A stretch of DNA of 64,000 bases from contig JBANSL010000008.1 of assembly GCA_037127255.1 (NCBI GenBank), forward strand, positions 5,542,896-5,606,895, written 5' to 3'. Below are positions 22,401-32,247 of this stretch, piece by piece (positions within the stretch are counted from its first letter, which is position 1; each line of letters opens with the position of its first letter). The position numbers were made by a program, and so were the translations under genes. This DNA is from Persicaria tinctoria (taxonomy: Eukaryota > Streptophyta > Magnoliopsida > Caryophyllales > Polygonaceae). The notes below the pieces were generated by a model. That model was given only the letters and a program-made list of their open reading frames with translations, did no database searches and had not been told where the DNA came from.

Positions 22401-23196
22401 GTTTTCATTCATTTGTAACTTTCACCAAATTCAGGAATAATAGAAGGAATATATATTACTTTTTTCTAATTTATATCTTAATCAGGATATTAAATATTTT
22501 TTAGATAATACTGTATTAATTTAGGTTTTTTGAAAATATTTTACCCACTTTATATAAAAAAATTATTTTCAAATTAAATTTTTTAATTTATATATGTCTA
22601 GAAAAATATTATTTTCATTTGTTAAAACATATCAACTTCCTAAACAATTTTAAGGAAAACCAACAAATAAAATGGAGTGCCCCAGTCGGATGGCCTAGTG
22701 GTAAGGAGTAAGGGTAGGGGTAAGGAGGTCCCGGTTCGATCCCTGCCTCCGCCAAATCCAAAGTTGGTCTTGGAGTACGACAAAGTAAGTTAGGGGTTAA
22801 ATGTGGACAGTACCTGAGGTCCTTGAGCGGCAGGAAGGTGACCGATTGCCGGAGCTTCTCCAGCGGCGCTGCCACCGGTGGATCAGGACGTCGTTGGGCG
22901 CAGGGAGATGATCCAAAGGGGAGCCACGACAAGTTAGCGAAGGAGCTGTAGGCGTTAGGGATGATTTGGGAATGGTGATGAACATCAAGGGAGTAGTAGA
23001 TCTGGAAGAAGAGGGCAAAGAGGGAGAACAACCCGGCGGAGACTGCAAGCACGCAGAGCAAGAACTTGAAGGAGTAAATCCAACGAGACGACGGTCGCGG
23101 GTGCTTTTTAGGCTTGGGGTTGTAATTGGTAGAATCCGCCATGGGAGAGATGGTGGGAGGATGTGCAGACTCTTCTTCATAATTTTCTTTGTTCAT
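19487..23196 (-). CDS. GT61-family glycosyltransferase, four exons (copy 1)
   Basis: Exons 23196-22814, 22338-21921, 21481-21146 and 19879-19487 (383+418+336+393 bp) join in phase to 509 aa. The protein has a basic cytosolic tail, one membrane segment at about residues 44-67 and then a lumenal domain, the layout of a Golgi type II glycosyltransferase. Family evidence is the DUF563/GT61 block: VMSETDVLISPHGAQLTNMF followed by VMEFFPKGWLKLAG. It resembles the plant GT61 group containing Arabidopsis MUCI21 and relatives, for which xylan-related xylosyltransferase activity is reported; the substrate here is unknown. Introns carry repeats: SINE head (intron 1), TRIM-B relic (intron 2), TRIM-A solo LTR and a MITE (intron 3). 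The paralogue at 32248-37003 has the same exon 1/2 phases but lacks intron 3. Confidence 0.9.
20110..20273 (+). mobile_element. solo LTR of TRIM family A in GT61 copy-1 intron 3
   Basis: Starts TGTTGAGAATGTGG, contains GTCCCACATTG and CACACGACCCC blocks, and ends CGGACTTTAGTA like the other family A LTRs. A perfect 5-bp duplication GAGGC flanks it (20105-20109 and 20274-20278). Shorter and more diverged than the 9053 copy. Confidence 0.8.
20901..21118. repeat. Stowaway-like MITE in intron 3, next to an exon
   Basis: Left ATACTCCCTCGATCCGTTTC and inner inverted blocks CTGCACGCTTTTTGAGGAGG versus CCTCCTTAAAATGCGTGCAG. The outer right end is degenerate. It ends about 27 bp from the splice donor of exon 3 (21146). 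Related copies: 30207, 31989, 35617. Confidence 0.65.
21593..21740 (+). repeat. decayed TRIM family B LTR in GT61 copy-1 intron 2
   Basis: Begins TGTTGGAATATGAAGTTG and contains CTCATTGCCAATTGATTTGG and TTTGTTGTTCAAG blocks shared with 45880-46085 and 14010-14135. No primer-binding site or target duplication seen. Confidence 0.5.
22676..22756 (+). mobile_element. 3'-truncated SINE in GT61 copy-1 intron 1
   Basis: The first ~80 bp match the SINE at 12102: CCCCAGTCGG start, TGGCCTAGTGGTAAGG A-box and a canonical B-box GGTTCGATCCC. Similarity stops after CCTCCGCC. Confidence 0.75.
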
Positions 23197-23454
23197 GGCG
23201 GTTATGGTTTTGTTATTTGTGGAGCTAAGGGAAGGTGTGTCTCTCGCTCTGTCTATCTTTTTAGTGATCTTGGATGCCTGAAAACGTGAACTGTTTATTT
23301 GTATACATTGAAGTTAATTTATTTTTTGTATAAACTAAACCGACAGATTTCAGTGCCACAACTTTAATTAGTTGAAATTACCCCTCTTATAGGGCGGACT
23401 TAAAGGGACCCAATGCAAATTTTTAGATATGGCTTCGTTTGACACACTTTTGTT
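23197..23454. other. GT61 copy-1 upstream region
   Basis: Presumed 5' UTR and promoter side; no definite element. A C/T-rich tract on the coding strand lies just upstream of the start codon. Confidence 0.35.
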
Positions 23455-23689
23455 GTCCTAACACACTTTTTGATTAACAACCATATAAGTCATAAGTTGA
23501 TTAGGCAACGGCACAATACATTGAGATGCAATAGGCCTAAGATTAGTTAACATAGATCTATCATAATTAAGTCATATGTGCTCACTTGCCCCTGAATCGA
23601 TAATCCATTTGCTCTTGCAAATGTTAATAACACCATTCTCTGAATGTAAACACTGAGAGAGAATAGAGGCAATACCAGCAAAGTTGACC
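23455..23689 (-). pseudogene. Copia gag-protease relic (left part, split by a nested insertion)
   Basis: The minus strand reads SKWIIDSGASEHI, the aspartic protease active-site motif of Copia polyproteins, then a stop. The upstream part (26806-26880) lies beyond the nested elements. It repeats the AATGGTGTTATTAACAT and GCCTCTATTCTCTCTCA words, so a roughly 60-bp stretch was tandemly duplicated before the split. Confidence 0.65.
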
Positions 23690-23796
23690 CAAGCACCCGT
23701 GGCGGATCTAGAGTTTTAAAGCTAGGTAAGCGAAATAATTTTTACGGTAAAAAGACAAAAATTTATCAAGTCAAAATGTGATTATTAAATACTATT

Positions 23797-26091
23797 TGAC
23801 AGGGTGAAAGTAATTACATAAAATGTCCAGGGGCATAATCGTCTTTTATCAGGTAAGCCCTAATCCTCGCTATATATTCGAGTTTTCTACTAGGGTCACG
23901 GAGGCTTCTATCAGCCGACACATTCTGACTTGAGCGTCGGAGGCTGCTCTGGGGAGACAAGCCCCGCCCCGACCTCGTTCTTGGTTGATCTTGCAGGATT
24001 GTATCTCGCCGATCCTCCTCAACATCTATGGTGCAGATTTTACCCTTTACATTTGGCGCCGTCTGTGGGAATCCGATCAAAAAGCCTCAAAATCGGAACC
24101 CTAATCAAGAAGATCGAAGGCCCTACGAACTTCACCGGGAGACAGGGGCATAACCAGGGTGCTCGGTGGCCGTGAACGCCGGGCTCGCTGCGCTCAGGGG
24201 CACGCCCGACCCCTCCTGAGCCGTCGCCTCCGCATCCAATCCCTATACGGATTCGTTGCCAGCGCGCTCGGAATTAGCGGACTTGACGACCTACACGTCC
24301 GGATCGAGTCGCTCTAGATGGCCCACTGCCGCCGTTAAGGTCGAAGCCGAAGACAGAGACAGTCGCCAAAAACACCGCCTGGAGCACCGCCGTTAAGGTC
24401 GAAGCCGAAGACGGAGTTCTGCGCCGCCGCAGCCATCAAATTCTAATCGAAGGAGCCTCTGCAAATCGTACATCGTCGATCTGCATTCGAGGCCGGTGAG
24501 CCGTTCACGCCGCCATCCTCCTCTGCTACTAGTCACCACCAACAACGAGCCAAGCGCCACCTCCACCGCCTCCGGTTCGAAGCACCTGTTGATGCGGCCC
24601 GGATTCCAGCGCCGCCGCCGCCTGCTACAATCCCTACGAAGGAGACGCCGTTACCTTGCCCGATTTGGATTAATGAGCAACAATTAATCGGAGGCGTTAC
24701 CCAGCCGATTCGGATTAATTAGCAACAGTTAATCGGAGACGTTACATTGTAAATTGGGTCAAACTACAAAGTCAGCCCGGAGTTTTTGGAAATCGCAACT
24801 TAGCGCCTGCATTCAAGATAATTACGGAAAAGGGCTTAACTTTCATAAGGCAGAATTTCTCACATGAAATGCAACGTATCGTGCCCCGCCGGTCAAGCAT
24901 ACGAGACCCAAAAGCTAAGTCATCTATGTCCTATTTTTGATGAAAAGTTTACTATTTAGTTAATCATATTGCATGGTTAATTGCATCGGTGACATATCAA
25001 TTCTTGAAATGTTTATATGCGCATCTATATATCAAAGCAAAAGAAAAAAGAAAAGAAAAAAAAAATCAAATAATCGCCACTCACGGTCAACGGATCGCCA
25101 CTCACGGCCAACTGATCGCCACTCATGGCCAACGGATCGCCAATCAAGGCCAACGGATCGTCAATCAAGGCCAACGGATCGCCAATCAAGGCCAACGGAT
25201 CGCCACTCAAGGCCAACGGATCGCCAATCAAGGCCAATAGATCGCCACTCATGGCCAATGAATCGCCACTTATGGCCAACGAATCGCCAATCAAGGCCAA
25301 TTGATCGCCAATCAAGGCCAATTGATCGCCATTCAAGGCCAAGGAATCGCCACTCATGGCCAATAAATCGCCACTCCTGGCCAATAGAACGTCAATCAAG
25401 GCCAAAGGATCGCCACTTATGGCCAAAGAATCACCACTTAAAGCCAATTTTAACTCATAACAACGCCATTAAGGGCCAACAAAGGTCAGAATCAAGCAAT
25501 AAGAATGTCATTTAAGGCGAAATGCCCAACCTCAATGAAAACCATCAAGTTGTCAATCACAAATAAAATCCAAACGAGAACGTCATCAACTGACACCGTC
25601 TCTCATTTATGGCAAATAATTCATCTAATCATTTTGAACCGTTCCTTTCCATTGATCAGTTAATAACGCACCAGCTGCATTATATAGTTATTCCGTTGAA
25701 AGTGCTAAAGCTTGCAGGATACAACGAAGGCAAGGGGCAAGCACTACTGGTGGTCTTTAATCATAACCGGTGAAGAATATCGAATTATTCGTCTTCCCTC
25801 ATCACTAGATCGTGATAAGGAAACCCGAGGGGCAATTGACAGGGTGAAAGTAATTACATGAAATGTCCAGGGGCATAATCGTCTTTTATCAGGTAAGCCC
25901 TAATCCTCGCTATATATTCGAGTTTTCTACTAGGGTCACGGAGGCTTCTATCAGCCGACACATTCTGACTTGAGCGTCGGAGGCTGCTCTGGGGAGACAA
26001 GCCCCGCCCCGACCTCGTTCTTGGTTGATCTTGCAGGATTGTATCTCGTCGATCCTCCTCAACATCTATGGTGCAGATTTTACCCTTTACA
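23797..26091 (+). mobile_element. recent non-autonomous LTR retrotransposon (LARD-like)
   Basis: LTRs 23797-24051 and 25837-26091 are both 255 bp, start TGACAGGGTG, end CCCTTTACA and differ at only two positions by eye. A perfect CTATT duplication flanks the element (23792-23796 and 26092-26096). TTTGGCGCCGTCTGTGGGA follows the 5' LTR as a probable primer-binding region, and a purine-rich GAAACCCGAGGGG stretch precedes the 3' LTR. The 1.79 kb interior has no gag, protease, integrase or RT. It has a GC-rich part (to about 24700) and an 18-copy 21-bp array. Near-identical LTRs imply recent insertion. Confidence 0.93.
25073..25450. repeat. 18-copy tandem array of a 21-bp unit inside the LTR element
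   Basis: Units read ATCGCCAATCAAGGCCAACGG with variation mainly at CACTCA/CAATCA, TGG/AGG and the last three bases. Because 21 is a multiple of three, each frame gives a heptad (for example DRQSRPT on plus, GDPLALI on minus), and three frames stay open across most of it. Spacing is exact with no unique spacers, so it is a minisatellite, not a CRISPR. Confidence 0.95.
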
Positions 26092-26805
26092 CTATTCAGT
26101 ATCCAAATAATTTATATTTGAAAAAAGATGCTAAAAGTTAATATTACATTAAAAGTCATAATACATAAATATCTAAACTAACCCTAAGTAATGAAAAGTA
26201 GAAAGATGTGGCATTAATGATGTCACTTAATTATTTTATTCAAAGTAAAAGTGCCTAAAAAATCAATTATTCAAATATAGAGAGGAAAGGAGTATAAATT
26301 AAGAATCCAAAAGATATTTAAGGATGTGTTTGGGATCCCAATGCATAATTAAAAGCTATTGAATAGTTTTTGGTTAATATATTTTACAATAATTTTAAAA
26401 TAACATAAATTTTAAATAAATACTTTGTAAATTTTGTTAATCAGTTTCAATAAATTTATAACGTAATTATAAACTTTATGCAATAGTGAATATTTGATCA
26501 AAACAATTTATAAGATAATTTATTTTAAATTTAGATTATTTAAAATATATTATAAAATGTATAATTGAATTATAATGATAGGAATTCGAACACATCTTAT
26601 ATCCTTGATGCATGTAAAATTGAAAATTAAAAAGTTAGAGATAGTTAAATCACGGGCTTGTAAATAATTGAGCCCAACAAAAAAACATTCTAACAAACCC
26701 AAAAAATATTAACCCATCATAATTATTTTTTTAACGCTACCCCCAAAATTTTTAACCCAACGGTTGATGAGTTGCCTCACCTGAGATCCGCCTCTGTCAA
26801 GCACC

Positions 26806-26880
26806 AGCAACAGTGAGAGAGAATAGAGGCAATATATACCAGCAATGTTAATAACACCATTCTCTAAATGTTAATTAACG
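26806..26880 (-). pseudogene. Copia gag-protease relic (right part)
   Basis: Continues the relic at 23455-23689 on the far side of the nested insertion. See that entry for the shared words. Confidence 0.5.
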
Positions 26881-27159
26881 GAGGGAGTATTAGTTTAGTA
26901 ACTATATTTAACACAAATAATTAATCCATCAACTTTAGCTATCTCATCAGCTAAACCTATTACCAAATCATCCGTATAACATATTTGAATTTTTTATTTG
27001 TAAGATTAACTAAAATCATTACAGTTCATTGGTTAAAGAAACTCATTTTTACCCATATATATAGTATGAGGTTTAATTTTCCTTTCCATCAATTAGTTTT
27101 GTTTATTTTTTCATATACAGTTTTATTTAATAATTACTCAAAATCACCAATAAAATTAA

Positions 27160-27482
27160 GAGCTCGTTTGGTTACCATTTGAAAAACCCAGGAAGTAGAG
27201 TAAATACCTGTGTTTGATTGCTTGCTTTTTTTAACACGAAAAAGTCCACGAATTCTAATTCCTACAACATGGAGAAATTTCACTTACCTAGGGGGACTAG
27301 ATAAGTTGCAATTCCCCAATTTTTTAATGGAAAAATTCAACTTCCTCCATTTAAATTCTCTACATCTTATAACTTAACCAAACAACTTTTTAAATTTTAT
27401 GGGAATTATAATTCATGGAAATTGAATTCATATGAAGTAACTTCTTAGGAAGCATACTTCCTATGTTCAACCAAACAAGCCC
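27160..27482. repeat. Tourist-like (PIF/Harbinger) MITE
   Basis: Inverted ends GAGCTCGTTTGGTT and AACCAAACAAGCCC with TAA on both sides (27157-27159 and 27483-27485), the Harbinger-type target. The interior shares AAAAACCCAGGAAGT and related words with 37200-37562, a second diverged copy. Confidence 0.75.
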
Positions 27483-27485
27483 TAA

Positions 27486-28360
27486 AATTATCCATTATAT
27501 ATGATTTTGAAAAATAAATAAAATTTTCTCTATTTTTTATTTCTTTTTCTCTTGTGCAACTTAATATTTTCGGGATATAATTTAGATTTTTATAAACTCA
27601 TTCTAAAATAATTATTATATAAATTCATAAATAAAATTTTTTATTTAAAACTACTTATATTGGATTCTTTATAAAAAAACTAAAATAAAGAAACGAAATG
27701 ATAAAGAAAAATTTTAAAAAAAATTAATATTAGAGGATCCTATATATTTATCTATCTCGAATCGAGCATTACACACAAAACCTTGCTCCTTTTGACTTCG
27801 ATGTTATTGTATATGAACAACTGGATTATGTATTGCGTTGATCCTAAGTTAATTACATGTATATTGGATGTGTCATAACTGCATATTAACCATGCAAAAA
27901 AACAACGGTTTTTCTATCCCGTGTTCAACCGCTTTTCTAGTAGTGAGATAGTATAAGGTAAACGGAATGACAACAAATTTTATATGAGAAAATATATTGT
28001 ACATAAGTTTTGTGAGTTTCGATAAGAGAAGAAAACTATTTTTTGTATGAAAAATAAGATATGAGGTAATGATTAGATTTAGAGAAGTATTGGAGAGATG
28101 ATTACTCGTTTTTCAAATGAGTGATTGAAAAAGGAAAAAATAAAATCACTTTTGTACGAGGAATTGTGAGAAAAGATTAACGATTTTTTTTTAACAATGT
28201 ATTTTAAATTAACTATAAATAAACTACATTTATTTCGTTTTACTTTCCTTTTCCAAAATTTAAACAAAATATTCTTGGAATGCATTGGGTGCGATCAGTC
28301 GACCGAGAAAAATGAAGAATTTTAGTATTAAGGTGATCTTATTGTATGCACTATTTATTT
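27486..28360. other. AT-rich spacer, nothing recognised
   Basis: No coding signature, inverted ends or repeats beyond simple AT-rich sequence. Confidence 0.4.
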
Positions 28361-28370
28361 ATTTCAATTC

Positions 28371-29548
28371 GGGGCGGATATTTTCACCGCTAATTTTTAC
28401 TATTTTCACCGCTATCAACCGCTAATCACCGTATATGTATGTGGTGATCTTAATCCACTTTTTTACCAGACCCACCGCTTATACATGCGGTGGATCCGTT
28501 GACGGCCGTATACAAACCCACCGCATACATATGCGGTGGATTATGACGACCGTAAACATGCGATCAGTTTTTGGGCAATTGAAAACGATTTGTAGAAGTG
28601 GTCCAAAACCGTCGCCATAACCAACGGCATACCTATGCGGTGGGGGTGGCCACAAATCCCGCAAATCCCGTCCCGTCCCGATCCCGGTGGGATTAAGGGA
28701 AAAAAAATTCAATCCCGTCTAGCAAAAATTACTCGGGACGGAGAGTTCATATCCTGCAAATCTCGTCCCGTCCCCCATATATATATAATTATATATATTT
28801 AATTAAAATTAATAAAAATATATAAGAATATATTTATATTATAGTTTATACCGTAAATTTTATTCAAACCCAAAATTTAAAATAATAATAAAACATTTAA
28901 AACATATATACTATGAAATAAATTTTTTAATACAAGCAGTTTTGCACTGCGGTTAATAGTGAGTATTGACCTACTGGTTTTGTAATAGGATTACGTTTAA
29001 ATATTTTTTAACACTTGTTGCTACTGTTTACTGGTTTTTTTAATGGGAATGTATTTCAATGTTTGTAATACTTGCTGCTATTGCCTACCGTTTTTGTTAT
29101 TTTTCGATTGCATTTTAATCTGTTTTTACGAGGGACAAATCCCGTCCCGTCTCGTCAGGGATGAGACCTGGTGGGATTTGATAAAAAAAAAAAAAAATCA
29201 ATCACGTCACGCAAAAAAATACGTAGGACGGGACGCGGGATTAGGGTAATTCCGTCCCGTCCCGTCCCATGCCCACCCCTACTATGCGGTGGGTTATGGC
29301 GACGGTTTTTAACTGTTATGGCGACGATTTTTGGCTATTATGGCGACGGTTCAAATCCACCGTATACATATACGGTAGGTTATAGTGACGATTATGGACC
29401 ATTATGGAGACGATTTTAGACTTGCATACTCCTCGATCCACCGCAAAGATCTGCAATGGGATTGTTAACTGTCATTAAACCCACCACATACCTATACGGT
29501 GATTAACGGTGGAAATAATAAAAATTAGCGGTGAAAATATCATCTCCC
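28371..29548. mobile_element. MULE-like foldback element, host of a nested hAT-like element
   Basis: Terminal inverted repeats of about 70 bp contain GATATTTTCACCGCTAATTT and CACCGTATATGTATGTGGTG. A perfect 10-bp duplication ATTTCAATTC flanks it (28361-28370 and 29549-29558), in the Mutator-like size range. Subterminal CCACCGCATACATATGCGGT palindromes repeat several times. No transposase; non-autonomous. Confidence 0.85.
28641..29281. mobile_element. hAT-like non-autonomous element nested in the MULE-like element
   Basis: Ends TGGGGGTGGCCA and (reverse) TAGGGGTGGGCA match hAT-type CAGGGGTGG termini. A perfect 8-bp duplication CTATGCGG lies at 28633-28640 and 29282-29289. Subterminal TCCCGTCCCGTCCCG repeats occur at both ends in inverted orientation. 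The AT-rich interior has no transposase. Confidence 0.85.
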
Positions 29549-29682
29549 ATTTCAATTCATTAGGTGGAGATTAATATTATCTCTTATTATTTCACCGGAT
29601 ATTCTCGATCGAGCATGGGGATCGTCGTCAATGTTTAAATAATTGTATATATATAGAGTATGTCTATGAACCATGCACAGCA

Positions 29683-29930
29683 CCAGTCGGGTCGGGGTGG
29701 CTCACTAGGGGGAGCAAGGAGGGATGTGAGGAACTCAGGAGGTCTCAGATTCGATACCTACTTCCACCCCTTTCTTGGATAAAAATTCAAGGTTTGTCTT
29801 GTTCCTTTTCAATGGGTCGAGCCGATCGGCGCAAATCGGTTTACCTGGTGCGTGGCTCTTATCAGCTGAATCACGTGTTCGAGATTTGTCATCAAAGGTA
29901 GGTTCCTCATCGTAAAAAAAAATAAAAAAA
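29683..29930 (+). mobile_element. SINE copy, diverged
   Basis: Has the ACCAGTCGGG start, a B-box-like CAGATTCGATACC and the GGTCGAGCCGATCGGCGCAA and GGTTTACCTGGT blocks of the 12102 SINE, then an A-rich tail. A target duplication is not clear (at most ATGCAC). Confidence 0.75.
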
Positions 29931-30206
29931 TGCACCAATTATATAAAAATGAAGAGAAGAAGAGAGTCAAAGTAGAGCTAGAGAGTTCTTAATTCAGTCA
30001 ACATTGATAATAATATAATATTTAAAAAGCACATCTATGATGTATAATCAAAGTTTCGACCCAAAATAAACAATGTGAGATAATAGCGCCTTTTATACTT
30101 TTATGTCTTGAAAATCGTATATATTAGCGTTCAATTAATACTCTTTCTTGAAAGATAATTTCCTTATATAGATATATTGACTGAAGCATTTATATGTATA
30201 TATTCT

Positions 30207-30433
30207 ATACCCCCTTCATCCAAAAAAAAAAAAGGGGCCGTTTAACTTTTTTAGCACGTTTTAAAGACCTTAAAATTATATAAAATATTTATTTATTATT
30301 TATTTATTTTTTTAAAATAATAATATACTTATTATTAATATCTATAATATTATTTTAAAAAATTACTTAAAATTTTATATAGTTTTTAGCTCCTTAAAAA
30401 GCGTGTAAAAAATGACCTATTTTTTGAGACGGA
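30207..30433. repeat. MITE, Stowaway-like family
   Basis: Ends ACCCCCTTCATCCAAAAA and TTTTTTGAGACGGATAAAG. Inner inverted blocks TTTTAGCACGTTTTAAAG versus CTCCTTAAAAAGCGTG, and ATATAAAATATT around an AT-rich core, are shared with the copies at 20901, 31989 and 35617. Confidence 0.6.
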
Positions 30434-31988
30434 TAAAGTAATATTTAATTTTCTTACTCTTTTAAGATAAAAATGGGAAATTGAATGATGCAATAAATAT
30501 GACAACTTTTCTTTTAAAAACAAATAAGCTTGAATTATGGGTATTTTTTGTCTTTCCTAATAAAAAATACCGAGGTTTAATGAGTGAGTGATTTTCTTGA
30601 AAATGTATTTAATTTTGGGTGGTTTTATAAAATTGATTTAATTTTGAGTGGTTTATTATAATTTATAACTTTATGGATATATGGTTATGTGAAAAATACC
30701 ATAATTTAGGAGTGATTATGTGTAATTTACCCTAAAATTATTGGCGAATCATATCTATTTCAAAACTGACTATATATAGCTCCAATGAATCTAATCAAAA
30801 TTCAGTCTCATACCACCATCTGATTTCTTTTTTTGATCTTAATCCAGTTCGGTTGACTCGGTTGCTCTATATCTGGATCATTCATTTGAATTGGTAAATA
30901 AAGAGCGGTCATTCCGGGGTTCGAACCGGGGACCTATGACTATTATCCACAAGTCATTTCCGGTGAGCCATTTCGGAATGGTATCTGGATCATTCCCACT
31001 CATAAAGTGACTCCATATTTTCACAAGGGGATTCAAACTTCGAACCTCTTAACATGTAATGGAGCCCCACAATCACTACAAAAAATTGTGAAGGGTACAC
31101 CATCTGATTTCTTATCAAAGTTATCCACTTTCGTTCTCGGGTCTAACCAATATAAGATTGGTTAGGATTTAATCAACAAACAAATTAAACTTCATTCCGA
31201 CAATAATGAAAAACACATCCATTTCTACAACATTGAGAATTGAGATCACTTCAACAGTTCAACCTAGTAATATGAACTCAAAAGTAACCAAACGTCCAAA
31301 CCTAAACTAATCGATATCCTCCAATTCTAATCCATGCGTATAAAAACAAGCCCAATCCCTTGAATGTAGCGGCCCACTTTCAGCCCAGTAAACCCACCAG
31401 AGGTTTGAGGGTATCAATTGGCTTAGGCTCCGTTTGGCAGCAATAAGTGTTTTTTCAGTGCTTATAATTTTGATATTATATAATCTTCGATAAAATAAAA
31501 AGATTTTAATTTAATTAGCTTTTGAAATCTAAGCTTTTCCACAACTACTCACCCAAACTTTTCAGAACTTTTGATTTTTTATTCACAACTCTTCATCGGC
31601 TACCATAACAATTAGGTTATCAAACACCATAACTGTTTATTAATATATATTTAACACAAATAATTCATCAGCTTCAACTACTTCTTCAGCTAACCTTTTG
31701 TCGAAGATAGCCTTAATCTCATATCAGTCGAATTAACTAAAAATCAAGTTGCAAGCCACCAAGACTTGAATCCAAATTGATGCATAGTATATCAAGTAAA
31801 CTAAATAGCAAATAATTTTGGTAAGATAAAATGATCTTAGAAGATTTGAGAAACGTTACATCATACAAGTTTGAAAGTATGATCGAGCTCATATACAAAA
31901 ATGGATTATATATATATATTTTCTTACTCATATGATCTCAAATGTTCATACTTGGTGTGTATGTGTGAAATATCCTAACATCTTACTA
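30434..31988. other. spacer with a tRNA-derived relic
   Basis: 30892-30985 repeats the GGTTCGAACCGGGGAC-containing block at 13130-13215. Elsewhere AT-rich with no gene. 31425-31640 begins GCTCCGTTTGGCAG and may be another Tourist-type end. Confidence 0.35.
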
Positions 31989-32220
31989 ATACTCCATCCG
32001 TCAAAAAATACATGGGCTTTTACTATTCATGCATGCTTTTTTAGGAGCTAAAAACTATATAAAATATATATAGTTTGTATATATATTACAAACTTATTGA
32101 TAATAAGTTTGTATTTATTAAAAAAATTAATAAAAAAGTTAATATTTTATATAGTTTTTACCTTATTAAAAAAGCGTGCGTGAATAGTAAAGTCCATATA
32201 TTTTTGGACGGAGGTAGTAT
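31989..32220. repeat. Stowaway-like MITE abutting the 3' end of GT61 copy 2
   Basis: Well-preserved inverted ends ATACTCCATCCGTCAAAAAA and TTTTTGGACGGAGGTAGTAT, with longer inverted similarity through TTTACTATTCATGCATGC / GCGTGCGTGAATAGTAAA. It ends 27 bp from the stop codon of the gene on the minus strand, so it probably lies within the 3' UTR and may supply poly(A) signals. Confidence 0.8.
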
Positions 32221-32247
32221 AAATTAAGAGAAAGGATTGAGTAGTTC

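Larger units (their letters stand above)
23698..26797. mobile_element. hAT-like TIR element, split by a nested LTR element
   Basis: Outer ends CGTGGCGGATCTAGAG (left) and CTGAGATCCGCCTCTGT (right) are inverted around GGCGGATC. A perfect 8-bp duplication CAAGCACC flanks it (23690-23697 and 26798-26805), as expected for hAT. Without the 2.3 kb nested LTR element about 0.8 kb remains, with no transposase frame, so it is non-autonomous. Confidence 0.75.

Noticed and set aside
25073..25450. CRISPR-like or coding repeat protein
   Set aside because: Units are contiguous 21-mers without unique spacers, inside an LTR element; openness follows from period 21. No start, domain or host-gene context.
30892..30985. 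tRNA gene suggested by GGTTCGAACC
   Set aside because: No acceptor stem or anticodon arm; the block is dispersed (also 13130), so a SINE-type relic.
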